Assembly: GCF_000090795.2 (NCBI RefSeq)
Contig: NW_003546316.1
Location: 7,114 to 48,412 of the forward strand
DNA from: Amphimedon queenslandica
Taxonomy: Eukaryota > Porifera > Demospongiae > Haplosclerida > Niphatidae
DNA: 41,299 bases
Direction of reading: 5' to 3'
Shown here piece after piece: positions 12,229 through 23,830 of this stretch. Under the pieces are notes generated by a model. That model saw only the letters and a list, made by a program, of their open reading frames with translations, was not told where the DNA came from and searched no databases. The position numbers were made by a program, and so were the translations under genes. Within the stretch, counting starts at the first letter, position 1. Each line of letters opens with the position of its first letter.

Positions 12229-15200
12229 AATAAACATTCTATATTAATCATAATCATAAATAATTAATAAAGGGAGGAGACAGGCACTGCCTAGTGTGTG
12301 GGGAGCCAATCTTTAATTAATCTTGTTAACAAAATTAATTTGAGGGCTGATATGGTAGTGGTACTCCATTGAACCATATTATAATGTCCTGTAAATACTC
12401 CTACCCTTTCTCTATACTACAGCCACCTGGATCCACCACATTTGAATAACATACTTGTGTGGTAATGCATGGAATGACCTAATTTGGTGGTTAGTGTGTA
12501 GCAGCTGCTACTCTCAGTACATTTACTGTGTCCTGTATTAACCTATTTTAGTAAACTTGTGGTTATGCTCTCCTCCTATTCAATACACAGCTGCATCAGT
12601 TCTTGTATGGATAATAAATGCCAATCATTTTATAAAATATCTGATTCATGATTGTGTGGGCAAAAGGCTAGCTATTGTGTTTGACTATTTGTAATTACAT
12701 TTGCTATCTTATTCAGTGGTGTATGTTGAATTGTGTGTGTGTGTGTCATCAAAGATAGTTGTTTGTGTACAGTACAATTATATAGTATGATTTGTATGTT
12801 GGTATGTACAAATTAGTTTATTATTATTATTATTATTTTTATAGTTATATGTTTGATGAGCCATCAAGTTATCTTGACGTAAAACAAAGATTAAAGGCAG
12901 CTTCAGCCATTAGACAATTACTGAATGAAGACAGGTTAGGAATAGAGTGTAACTGACTCCATTTATCCTCTCCTCTCCCTCTCAAGGTATGTGATAGTAG
13001 TAGAACATGATTTGAGTGTCTTGGACTATCTCTCTGATTTTATTTGTTGTCTTTACGGAGTCCCTGGAGTCTATGGAGTAGTGACACTGCCTTCTGGTGT
13101 TAGAGAAGGTAAGGATATCATGAAATATAACTTATGTATATGTAGCTGGTTATTTTAAATGGCCTTGAAATTAGGATAATTGGTACACAGAGCTACAAAA
13201 TTTTATATGGTTGACCTCTTAATTTTGACTGATTCGCAAAATATGCATGTATCCCTGAAAATTTATAATCTGTTGTGCTGTATATTTTCTTTCTCCTCTC
13301 TCTCTCCTCTCTCTCTCCCTTCCATGTATATTATTCACTGTTTCCCTGTCTCTTCCTAAGTATCACTTGGTGTATTACTTTGTCACTTTCTTTTCACTTT
13401 TTCTTTCCTCTTCTCTTCCTACTATCACTCCACTATCCTCCTACTCTCACTTTCTTTTGTTCTTAAGGTATCAACATATTTCTTGACGGTTTCATTCCGT
13501 CTGAGAACCTTCGATTCAGAGAAACTAGTTTAGTATTTAAAGTCTCGGAGACAGCTGACACTGTAAGTGTATGACAGAGACAGCACGTGTGTATTGTATA
13601 TACTGAAAATGTTCAGTTATAAATTATTATATTCAAAGCTGCAAAGTTACTCAAAAATTGGGTCAAAGTCTCTGTGCTATATACAGGGACTTTGGCCAAA
13701 TTTTGCCAAAAATGAAAAGGAGAGAATTCTTAGTTTTTATAATTTTTTCTGATGCATATACATGTTCTTATGTCGTGTAGCAAGTTTGAGCCGATTCTGA
13801 TCAAGTTTGGATTTTTTACGAATTTTTTAAGTTACTCAAAAATGGGAGCAAAGTCTCTGTACTATAGTACAGCGACTTAGGCCAAATTTCACCAAAAATG
13901 AAAAGGAGAGAAATCTTAATTTTTATAATTTTTTCCGATAGATATACATGTTTTTAAGTTGTGTAGAAACTTTGAGCTGATTACAATCAAGATTGGATTT
14001 TTTATGAGATTTTAATTTTGCGAAAAAATTAATAAAACAGTAATAGGATAGAAATACATGTACATACTATATGTTTGTCACTAGTAATAGTGCACATGTA
14101 ATTACACTAGTACTTTTAATATATTTGACCTCATGTCTATCTGTAGGAAGAGATTAAAAGAATGAGACGTTATTCCTATCCAAAGATGTCCAAGAAGTTG
14201 GGCTCGTTTGAGCTTGATGTCCAATCAGGAGAATTCACAGACAGCGAGATCATCGTAATGCTGGGAGAGAATGGGACTGGGAAGACGACTTTTATTAGAT
14301 TAATGGCGGGACATCTAGCACCTGACACTGATGGTAATATCTCCATTGTATTATACATAGATTATCAATTAATGCTAATTGTGCTTTTAATCAATTCCAA
14401 TCGTTGGATTTTATTAATTGTATTTTTGCTAATTATTTTTTTAAATATTAAGACCGAAGCCATATCAAGGAAGACTTCAAAGTGCAAATTATGCTAAATG
14501 GAATTTTAAAATTCCTTACAAGAATAGTATTTTTAAAAACACGTGTCTCCTTTCTCATACTGTACAACCTCTCTCTCTCTCTCTCTCCTTCTCTTTTCCT
14601 ATAGAAACTGTTCCTCAACTAAACATTTCTTACAAGCCTCAAAAGATAAGTCCGAAGTTCCCGGGGACCGTTCGCCAGCTCCTTCACAATAAGATCAGGG
14701 ACTCGTACATCCATCCCCAGTTCATTACCGACGTGATGAAACCGCTTCAGATTGAGAACATCATGGACCAAGAAGTACTCAATCTCTCGGGAGGAGAGCT
14801 ACAGAGAGTAGCCATTACTCTAAGCTTAGGACAAGTGAGTATAACTTAAGCATTGACGATTGACATTTGTACTATAATTTAAATTTTATATTATTGACCT
14901 TTAGTCTGTACTATAGTCTAAATACATGTTTGTATAATTGTATATTTGACCTTTAGCCTCTACTCTGTGTTTATCTTTGTGTGTCCTAGTAAACTAATTT
15001 AAGTGCATGTACATCTGTTAATGTACATGTACATTGTACTATTTTCCTTGAAATTGTGTACTGAACATGCCCCCCCTCTCTCTTTGTCTCTCTCCCTCCA
15101 TTAGCCGGCTGATGTGTATCTTATTGATGAACCCTCGGCTTATTTAGACTCTGAGCAGCGTATCATTGCTGCTAAAGTTATCAAGAGGTACAGTACTTAA

Positions 15201-15817
15201 GTATTTTCTCATACATTTCATTTCTACATGTATAGGCGTTTATTTTGTTGATACAGATATACAATGTAGTTTTACACTGTATTTCTCTTTTCATTCTTGT
15301 TTCTGTTTCTTGTCTTGTCTTCTGTCTCTCAGGTTTATTCTTCACGCCAAAAAGACAGCTTTTGTCGTAGAGCATGATTTCATAATGGCGACATACCTAG
15401 CCGACAGGGTCATTGTTTTTGAGGGAACTCCGTCCATTAAAACTCAAGCAAACTCGCCCACGTCGCTCCTTCTTGGGATGAACCAGTTCCTTCAGGCACT
15501 GGAGATCACCTTTAGGAGAGACAGTGAGAATTATCGCCCACGAATCAACAAAAAGAATTCAGTCAAAGTAAGTTGAGAGAGAGAGAGATGTGTTTAATTT
15601 AATAAGTTGGTGTATACATGTATGAAGAAAGATTAATATTTGTAATAAGCACTTTTAAGTCCACTTTTAATAATAACAAGAGTGCATTGCTCTTGATAAT
15701 AATAGTGTACTAATTTTTGCTAATTTAGTAAGGAGGAAAAGGTTGGATTTTCTCTTTTTTGTTGTATAGGATGTAGAGCAGAAGTCATCAGGGAAATATT
15801 TCTTTCTAGAAACTTAA
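10299..15817 (+). CDS. ABCE1: ABCE1 / RLI1 ribosome-recycling ATPase, 14 exons, 599 aa
   Basis: Exons: 10299-10401, 10498-10583, 10827-11042, 11409-11498, 11784-11901, 12064-12160, 12845-12934, 12987-13108, 13468-13562, 14147-14333, 14605-14834, 15105-15187, 15333-15567, 15770-15817. They total 1800 nt, giving 599 residues as in human. The protein begins [12 protein letters not shown]. Eight ferredoxin-type cysteines (16, 21, 25, 29, 55, 58, 61, 65) would bind two [4Fe-4S] clusters. NBD1 has Walker A GTNGIGKS (110-117), LSGGE (217-221) and Walker [13 protein letters not shown]2 has GENGTGKT (379-386), LSGGE (462-466), IDEPSAYLD and the switch histidine in VEHD. Known role: splitting of post-termination ribosomes with eRF1 or Pelota, and initiation. 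Intron 9 carries the dispersed repeat. Convergent with the CNG gene. Confidence 0.97.
11670..11755 (+). repeat. (CT)43 microsatellite in ABCE1 intron 4
   Basis: About 86 nt of uninterrupted TC repeat ending shortly before the acceptor at 11783. Its purity suggests a young, length-variable locus. Confidence 0.95.
12161..12226 (+). repeat. (G)n(GA)n tract starting at the ABCE1 exon-6 donor
   Basis: The intron starts GTAGGGGGGGG and runs into about 54 nt of pure GA. The tract begins within 12 nt of the splice donor. Confidence 0.95.
13600..14030 (+). repeat. Dispersed intronic repeat, two monomers (ABCE1 intron 9)
   Basis: Same family as at 2760-3330, same strand as the host gene. GATGCATATACATG lies at about 13751 and a variant at about 13936 (185-bp spacing). 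TTGTGTAGAAACTTTGAGCT and AGTCTCTGTACTATAGTACA recur in order. Confidence 0.85.
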
Positions 15818-15842
15818 TGAGAGAGAGAGTATCAGCTCATTC

Positions 15843-15879
<37 letters not shown>

Positions 15880-16075
15880 TTATCTTGTCTTAATTATTTT
15901 TATTGCCACCTCTGGTGGCACCAACAAATGTAAAAAGATGAAATTTACTTTCTTTCAGATACATTTTTCCCATTTCGATGATACAAATCAGAAAAATATT
16001 ATTATTATTATAGATTCAAATTTGAATGAAAGTGATATAAAAATTTATTGGGTTGCCATCTAAAATTACAGAAAC
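15818..16075. other. Convergent 3' region ABCE1 / CNG channel with (ATT)n
   Basis: Short 258-bp convergent intergenic segment holding both 3' UTRs and an (ATT)n microsatellite at 15843-15877. No other gene. Confidence 0.7.
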
Positions 16076-19000
16076 TCATCTTGTTCCTTCTAGTGCCGAG
16101 ACCCTTTGTTTTATCTTAGCCTGAAATGTGTTATACTCGTTTACTAAACTGTTCAATCGTCCTTTTAGTTGTCGCATTTTTTGTTCCATTTCTTTCAATT
16201 TCACGTTTGTCTCCTCTGTAACGGCTTGAGCCTCGCCTTCCTCTCCTTCATCAATAGTCTATGGTACAAAGAAAACATGCTTAATTTTAAATTTTTATCC
16301 AACATGCACTAGGTATTTCATTGCTAATAGCAGATGTGGTATATATCACTTTGATTAACTTGTTGCAAAAATAGACAGATTTCACGTTTTAAACATTGTC
16401 TTTTATTATGTACTCTAAGCTCGTAACCTAAGGTCTTTAAACTATTTCATTACCTCTTCCTCCTCCTCCTCCTCCTCTTCTGATGGTTCTTCAGTTGATC
16501 CATAGCGTTGAAGAGTCTCCTCTGCTTTTCTTTCCAGTATTGATCTGGCGTCGGGATATTCCTCCAAAACCTCTAATAGATCAGCCTAAGGAATGAATGG
16601 AATAATGATATAATACCGGTAGTAGTGTATAGTTACTGTTACTGTACAATTTTTAGTTTCAAGGTTGAGTTTATGTCCCCTTTGGTTCACTTTTACAAAT
16701 GATCATAACTTGAAAAATTGAAGCCAGAATCAGCTCAAACTTTCTACACAGCATTAGGACATCAATATATATCAAAAAATGTAATAAAAATTTGGGGTGA
16801 TTTTGGAGCCATTTTTCGGAAAAAACCATGGGCTATAGTACAGGGTATTTTTCAGATTTTGGCTCTTTTAAAAAATGGCCATAACTTGAAAAATTGAAGT
16901 CGGAATTAGCTCAAACTTTCTACATAGCATAAGGACATCAATATGTATCAAAAAATGTAATAAAAATTTGGGGTGATTTTGAACCCATTTTTTGAAAAAA
17001 AACCATGGACTTTGCTTTTTTTTTTAATTTAGCAAGCTACTGCTCTTAGACACCATCAAGTGACATATTGCAGAGATTATGTGAGTGACATTCAAGATGT
17101 GTTATCATTACTCATGCAATAAAAGTAATAGTTTACTAATGTGTGAGTCAATAAACACGTAATGAACTTATGCTACCGTTTCATTACAAAGTTAATCAAA
17201 ACGAAACACACACAGTGCGTTTGTTTATTGCTGCTAGACCACAAATATGTAACTACTCAAAAGCAACTTTATAGACAAAATATTGCTTGAGTTTAGACTA
17301 AGCTGATGTCCTAATATCTGTGGCACATTTTAAATTATATGTTTAGTACTTCAAAATCCTTAAAATCAGGACATACATGTATTTATAAATTGACTTTATA
17401 GCCTTCATACATGATGCAACTTGTTGCTAGCAACCAAGCAACCGCTGCCAAATAGAACATCTTCTATTCTTGGCAAAACATTGCTTACAAGATCAAAGTT
17501 TGTGCATGAAAGCCTTTAAGATACACATTTAATATTACACTACAATTTCTTACTTTAGATAAACGGAATAAGTCAGAGTATCCTAATGATCTAACATTTG
17601 CAGTCCTCCTATTGCCAGCTTTCTTCTTTATATTGAGTATGCTTATCTCACCAAAGTAAGAGCCATCAGACAGCGTAGCTACTGTTTCGTTATCGTCTCC
17701 TAGCACTTCAAGTTTTCCTTTCTTAATGATGTACATCTCTTTACCAACGTCACCTTTTCGACACACAAAGTCACCAGGCGAGTATACCTAAATGTATATT
17801 GCATTCCAGTCTTAATACTAATTTTGCTACATGTACACAATGAATAACTAGCAAAAATGTTTTCTTGTATTCATTGTTGCATTTTCAATTATTCATTGAG
17901 CAATAAAAGTAAAGGAATGTGCTAACTAGTTTTTGTATATTCAAATATAATAGTAGGCTAGTAGCATTGATACTTTTACCATGTCACTCTCTCTCTCCCT
18001 CCCTCTCTCTTTCTCCCTTTCCTTACTTGTGGCGTTAGTTTTAATACCAGTTCTTCAAGGAAGCTTGCCTCGCATTGCTCGAATATCTTAACTCTTTGTA
18101 AAGTCTCAAAATGAACGTGTATAGCAATCTCAGCATGCAGTTTATCAGGCAGTGACTCTAATATTGAAGCCTCGTCCATCGACTGGTTATTAGTCCATAA
18201 ATAATTAAACCATTTTATGACTCGCCTCTGAAGCGCCTTATCAACATTACGATATCTCATGTACTGCTTGATATTGTCCAGTCTATGCTGAAACTGAGTC
18301 TTTCGTATGTTCATGTTGCTGATAATTCCACCAATCAGTCCAATGATGGTTGCAAATATGAGGACGCCAGCTAGAAAATCGAAGATGACAAAAAGGTACT
18401 CTACTTCAATGACCGGTCCAGGGAGCTCTCCTATTGTGGTCAGTGTAAGTGTCGACCAGTAGAGAGAGAAGAGATACTGACGGGAGAGACTGTCATAGCC
18501 TTCTAGTGTAGTATTGGGGTAGACCTGTTATATAAAGAAGAGGAGGTGACGTACTTTCAAATTTTTTCATTTTATCATAATAGCTAAATTTTGTCTATAA
18601 CTAGATTCATAAAGGCTTTCCTTACATCCTCTCTCTCTCTCTCTGTCACTCATTATCTCATATACACTTCACTCTTTCTATCTTCTTTCTCTTACCCACT
18701 CATCACTTCCAAATCCAATCCCTTTGGATATGAGGAAATAAAAGCAGGCGTTCCAATGTATGAACAGTGACAGGTACATCAGTAGGTTTATAATGCGTAA
18801 GACATTGGGGTAGTTGGTTCTACTCTCCTCTTGATGGAAGAACTGAAAGACACGATGGAATCTTAAGATACGATTGAGTCTCACTATCAGGTAGCCTGGG
18901 CCAACAGCTGGAATAAGATAAAGGAAATCAAAAGGTATCAGAGATGCGACATCAAGTTTAAAGGCACGGGATTTTATGTAGTGCATTAGCATTTGAGGAG

Positions 19001-19973
19001 TTTTTTTGACTAATAATCCTTTATCAATGTAACCTGTGAGAAAGATGAAAGAGGAGTCATGAACAAAAGAAAAGGATGCCACATGAATATAAGGATGGAA
19101 CAATGAATATTTAGATCATTATTCACATATCACAATGAAAATCATTTAGAGGAAAGTAAAAATAAACTATTTGAGTGATAATGTCCACAGTTCATAAAAT
19201 ATTGGTACATTTTAGCATTGAAATGGATCTAATTATGATCAAAAATGATGTTAAAAATTCCCTTTCTTACTTGTTCTAGATTGTATAATCATATCAATGA
19301 CGTAGAGTGTATCTGCAGTATAGTCCAGTAGTAACCATATCCCTAATTTCCATCCCTCGTCCTGCAGTTGTGTGAAGGTTTGTCTTACAATGAGTACAAA
19401 TGCATTATACAGTACAGTGAGAGTTACAACCAGTAGCCAACAATGCAACGGAGTGTTCATTGGATTGAAGCGAAACAATCGCCAGAGACGCTTCAGCCTT
19501 GCCTTTTTATCCCTCAACCATTCTCTCCGTCGCTCTCTTCTTTCTTCTGTTTCATGAGCAAGAATCAAAGAGGCTGGAGGTGGAGTAGAACAAGAGGACC
19601 TCACGTCCATGGGCATGCTGTGGTTGAACTTGAGGGACTGCATAAGCTCGTTGCGACCTTGCACACTTTCATCATGTCTTTGGGCTAAGCGACGTACGAA
19701 TGTGGCAGTTCTAGCTATCTTTGCAATGGTGGCCTCCCTCCTATTTGTCGAATAGCCAGAGCCTTGTCTAGATGAGTGAGGAGTCCCTACCTGGCCAGAG
19801 AGACTACCTTCATCTAGGTCTTCCGCATCTGCCTGACTGCCGATTCGTTGAAAATGCACTGCTTGTGCATGATATTGTACGTCGAGAGAAGCTCGAGGAC
19901 TAGGAGAGAGATATACCGTCTCTTCGTCTTCCCCTTCTTCTAGGATTACTATTTTAGGAGCTACTTTGGCCAT
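16076..19973 (-). CDS. Cyclic-nucleotide-gated cation channel, CNGA-type, 6 exons, 695 aa
   Basis: Exons in sense order: 19271-19973, 18696-19033, 18027-18524, 17554-17787, 16454-16585, 16076-16258; 2088 nt in phase. Six membrane segments: S1 178-196, S2 211-230, S3 about 258-273, S4 281-299 with spaced arginines, S5 309-333, S6 391-419. The pore helix and filter read [12 protein letters not shown], with the CNG-type filter glutamate (E380) instead of the K+ signature GYG. The C-linker is well conserved. The cyclic-nucleotide domain (514-591) has FGEISIL and NRRTAN, where the arginine contacts phosphate. Residues 655-692 form a heptad coiled coil like the CLZ trimerisation domain of CNGA subunits, after an acidic 9-Glu run. 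Known role: cGMP/cAMP-gated Na+/Ca2+ entry, often in sensory cilia. Start chosen as the first ATG. The X-box array lies 137 bp upstream. Confidence 0.93.
16690..17010 (-). repeat. Dispersed intronic repeat, two monomers (CNG intron 4)
   Basis: On the minus strand, GTAGAAAGTTTGAGCT, then CCCTGTACTATAG and a CATGG box, then a CACCCCAAATTTTTATTACA block occur in the same order as in the other copies. The spacing of the last block is about 175 bp. Sense orientation relative to the minus-strand host gene. Confidence 0.8.
17423..17434. promoter_or_regulatory. Perfect 12-bp palindrome GTTGCTAGCAAC
   Basis: Lies in CNG intron 4. Two AGCAAC half-sites face each other without a spacer; this is one mismatch from the X-box consensus GTNRCC(N0-3)RGYAAC. 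A functional role is inferred only. Confidence 0.3.
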
Positions 19974-20109
19974 AAAGAATAGAGAAAATTAGACAGAATG
20001 TTGAAATGTAAGTGTGAGATAATATAATAAGCCACACCCCCAAAATAGAAAGGGAGGAGTTTAACTTAACACGTACGCGTGCGCTTGCGATCGTAGATAG
20101 CGCGCGCCT

Positions 20110-20431
20110 GTTGCTAAGCTACAGTTGCCAAGTTACAGTTGCTAGGTTACTGTTGCTAAGATACAGTTGCTAAGTTACAGTTGCTAGGTTACTGTTGCTA
20201 TGATACAGTTGCTAAGTTACAGTTGCTAGGTTACTGTTGCTATGATACAGTTGCTAAGTTACAGTTGCTAGGTTACTGTTGCTATGATACAGTTGCTAAG
20301 TTACAGTTGCTAGGTTACTGTTGCTATGATACAGTTGCTAAGTTACAGTTGCTAGGTTACTGTTGCTATGATACAGTTGCTAAGTTACAGTTGCTAGGTT
20401 ACTGTTGCTATGATACAGTTGCTAAGTTACA
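20110..20431. repeat. 14-bp minisatellite, 23 copies, with 42-bp higher-order period and X-box sites
   Basis: Exactly 23 monomers of GTTGCTANGNTACW. From 20138 onward they cycle as GTTGCTAGGTTACT, GTTGCTATGATACA (AAG in the first turn), GTTGCTAAGTTACA, a 42-bp higher-order unit. On the CNG sense strand the first type reads GTAACC-T-AGCAAC, an exact match to the RFX X-box consensus. It starts at 20138, 20180, 20222, 20264, 20306, 20348 and 20390. The array begins 137 bp upstream of the CNG start codon and runs almost into an assembly gap. Confidence 0.92.
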
Positions 20432-20438
20432 GATTAAT

Positions 20439-20448
20439 NNNNNNNNNN
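20439..20448. other. Assembly gap (10 N)
   Basis: Ten Ns directly after the minisatellite. The true array length and whatever joins the two sides are unknown. Confidence 0.99.
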
Positions 20449-21461
20449 GTATTAAGCAGAACAAGTTATCAGCACCAAAGCATACACGTTACAAATAATA
20501 AATTCTAGCTGGTGTTTTAATTGCTGATTTATCAAGCATAGACAATTTACTGCTTCCACTTAACCAGATCCCTCATTTATAGTGCATATTTCAAGGTAGA
20601 CTATAGATAAAGCTAGCAAATAGCTGGAGTAGTCTGCAATTCCAGTGGAGTAATGAATACGTCATATATAATACTTTATGAATGAATAATACTAAAACCA
20701 ATAACAAAACAAATATATAAATTAACACTAAAATTTTCTAAAGACTCAAGGTGTTACCATTACCAACAATGTCTTAAATTTCTAAAAAATCTTGCAGCCA
20801 ATCAACTCCCTCTGGTGATCAGAAATAAAAAAAATAACAAAGCCTTTAGATTATTTTTCATTTGCATAATTTAGATATATTTGTGATTTGCTTTTGCCAC
20901 GTTTTATTGACATCTGATTAAACACAATCAGCTAATATTTGGGCTTTCTGTTCATTGAACAATTCAACAGATTCAAACCATTAGATCTATTTACATGGCC
21001 ATGGGTATGGCTCATTGTTTTGGTTTAATTTGCATAATGAGTATGGGTGTGACTCAGCAATGAGGAAGGTTACTACATTTTTATTCTTTCCTTCTTTTCA
21101 TTAGGACTAGCTAGTCATAAGCGAATAGCTTAATCATAAAAATAGAGCATTTAGTATTTATCTATATTAAATTAAATATGCATTATTTTTCAGTATTGCT
21201 ATAAAACCAGTTATTGTATATTAAGTAAAGAAAACTAAGGATAAAGTGTACAGTTTACATACACTTATGCATGATGTTTTACCATACTGTCCTTTTCTGT
21301 TAATAGATCTACATAATTATTATTAATTCAACAAGCTGTTTTACCTTTATTTAAAAAAACAAAAACACACTTAATAGCATTATTCATTATCACTATTATC
21401 ATTATAAACAAATCTGAAATACAGTGTAGGGTGGGTTACAGAAAAATATAATAAAACAGTA
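20449..21461. other. Intergenic, AT-rich, no gene seen
   Basis: About 1 kb without convincing exons between the gap and the Ig/FN3 receptor 3' end. Two exact octamer motifs, ATTTGCAT, lie at 20870-20877 and 21028-21035. Nothing else is recognised. Confidence 0.5.
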
Positions 21462-23730
21462 TTAATGATTAGCTCTTAATCCCCCTATACAATCATATGC
21501 AACATTTATTTGCAATCCTCCAGCAGCAGATCCTGATACATATTGTACTTTTTCTGGTATTGTCTCATACACTACGTTAGCCTGTGTTACATTGTCATAA
21601 GCTTCATTAAATGTTGTCTTGCACTGTATTCCTTCTTTTACCATAAATCGATTTGTTACTGGTGTATGACAAGGAGTAGCATTGCCATCTTTCTTGATAC
21701 CATGAACTATTAATATAAAGGTAATTATGGCAGCATTATTTATAATTTACTTGCAATACTTCTTTTTCTTTTTTTAGCTACACATAGACCCACAGAAATT
21801 ATCACTACAATTGTTATCATTATCATCATAAATGCAGCACTTCCAGTCAATGCTACTATCAGGACTGGTGGACCACTTGTTGCCATGGAGATATTGTCAT
21901 CATAGCTTGATGAAGTTATCAAAAGAGGAGAAGGAATGAAACTGGTCCAACTATTTTCTAATGTATAAACAAAAGAAAAATTAAAGTAAACATACATGTT
22001 CACATGCAAACATGAATGTACATTACCATTAGTAGTTGTCATTGATCTTGATGGAATCTTAAATGATATAATAGATCTAGTCGTCATTGATGTTGTAGAA
22101 GGTATCACAAACATTGTATTATTAATAGTTATTAGCAATAATATGTCAATAGCAGTATTATTAAATGTTCCTTCTTCATAGCTTAGTGCATCCAATACTG
22201 ATATACTATATACTCCATTAGGCAATGTACTAATACAACCACTAGCTGAATCTGCTGGTGGTTTCATTATTTTGTAATACATTAATCGTGAATCTCCTCC
22301 TGTTGTGTTGATAGGATGGAATACTGCATAGCAACCAGCTGATGGGGAATTGTGTCTAAAAATACATTCCAGGCAAACTGTTGTATCATTAACTGTTGTT
22401 ATAGCAGCTGCAATAACGTGATATGTGCCTAAAGAGAGAAAGGGAGAGGGAGGGAATGGTAAAAAGGAGAGTAATAATGCAAAAAATTCAGTAGTATCTT
22501 GTACCTACTTATATTGAAAATGAAATCTTCTGTTTTGATATTGTTGGCATTAAATAGTGACATATTAATGACATAATTAGCACCATATCCCAACACTTCT
22601 GTTATATTAATAGTAACATTGACATTATTGTCAATATCTGCAGTAGTAATGGTGCAGTTGTTGGCAACAGGAGATACCAATGAACAGTAATGGTCTTTTT
22701 CTTGATTTATTGTTAGTGAAACTGATTGTGGTACTGTTCCTTTACAAGATGTATTGTACTAAACAATGAAAATTGCATTGTGTTCAATGTGGTGTCTTTT
22801 AGCAAACCTGAACTTCATAATAAACATGTAGTGTTTCACTATTGCTTTTGTACTCTTGTATAAGCTGTGGCATTGTTATAGCTGGAACTAGAATTTGTAA
22901 TGAGGCGAAAGTAGTCTGTTACAATTTCTTACCTTGATGAATGACAATATCTGATAGTGTGGTAGCATTGCCCATGCCAACAATATTCCATGGTGTTATA
23001 CTAATATTGTAACTGATGCAATATTCACTAATATGCAAATGGAATTGCGTATCAGTGATGTTAACTGATAAATTAGTAGGCAATATTAGTATATTATAAT
23101 AAAGTATAGGTATTCCAGCTAATGTAAATGGTGCCAAATATTGTAATATTAATGTTGTGCTGTTAAATTGTGTTATTGCTACATTGGCAACTCCTGACAA
23201 CAAACCTATCAATGTAAATGGATTGTTTTTATAAATGTTATTCAGTGAAAAATAACGATTTGGGAAAACTTACTAAATACTAAATTTCCATCAATCTATA
23301 AAAACAATATGTTTGTTTCAGTGCTACTTACCTTGTACTAAAAGTTTTGCAGCAGATGTACTTTGTGAAGATTCGTTATAAGCAACACATTCTATAGTTG
23401 ATCCATTGAGTTGAACTGATGCTGGCATTGTTAAAGTGTATGATCTATTATTGCCATTATTAGAGGACATAGTAGATCTGACTCCTTTGTTATAATTAAC
23501 TTGATAGTTAGCAGAGACACCATTTACTAGCCAAAACTGCCCTACACAATAATGACATGTGCAGTTAAACTCTGCAGTTGAGCCTAGACTTGCATTGACA
23601 GAAAATGGTGGAGAAATAATGATCAACTCTAAGAGAAAAAAGTAACGCTAATAGTGTCTTATACAAAAATGTTACCAGTGTTTTCATAAATTGCAGCAGA
23701 AGAGAGGAACAGTAGCAGCAGAAACAGCAT
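21462..23730 (-). CDS. Single-pass Ig/FN3-type cell-surface receptor with ITIM-like tail, 8 exons, 602 aa
   Basis: Exons in sense order: 23676-23730, 23332-23628, 22933-23205, 22808-22887, 22509-22758, 22027-22428, 21751-21957, 21462-21706; 1809 nt, nearly all joins in phase 1. Signal peptide MLFLLLLFLSSAA, then an Ig-like domain (about 19-118) with paired cysteines in FNCTC and IECVAYN. FN3-like segments follow (about 119-330; SYNISITPWNIVGMGN), then a less clear N-glycosylated region to about 480. One transmembrane helix spans about 484-513, followed by KKRKR. The 89-residue tail has Tyr558 (YDNV), Tyr568 in VVYETI, Tyr577 and Tyr592 in VAYDCI; the second and last fit the ITIM consensus. 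Ligand unknown, adhesion or recognition inferred. Head-to-head with the TRP-like gene 100 bp away. Confidence 0.8.
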
Positions 23731-23830
23731 CTTGAAAAATAATTACTTAATTGTTATTCATAGATCTATTAAAATGGGTGGTGCTAGACTAGGGAATTTG
23801 CACTAAATCTTGGCACTTCAAAGAGACTGC
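23731..23830. promoter_or_regulatory. Bidirectional promoter, Ig/FN3 receptor and TRP-like channel
   Basis: Exactly 100 bp separate the start codons of two divergent membrane-protein genes, so the core promoters must be shared or overlapping. No TATA box is evident. Confidence 0.55.

Noticed and set aside
20110..20431. CRISPR-like array
   Set aside because: There are no spacers; it is a gapless 14-bp tandem repeat in a eukaryotic context.
20181..20498. Open frame of a repeating LGYCCYDTVAKLQ-type unit over the minisatellite
   Set aside because: It is the 42-bp array read in one frame, runs into the N gap, and has no real start or homology.
20870..21035. Two ATTTGCAT octamers as a possible POU-regulated enhancer
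   Set aside because: Only two 8-mers in AT-rich DNA, no supporting context; chance is likely.
23270..23291. Possible 22-nt microexon between Ig and FN3 exons of the surface receptor
   Set aside because: It has splice-like borders but introduces a stop in the required phase; skipping it joins both exons perfectly in phase 1.
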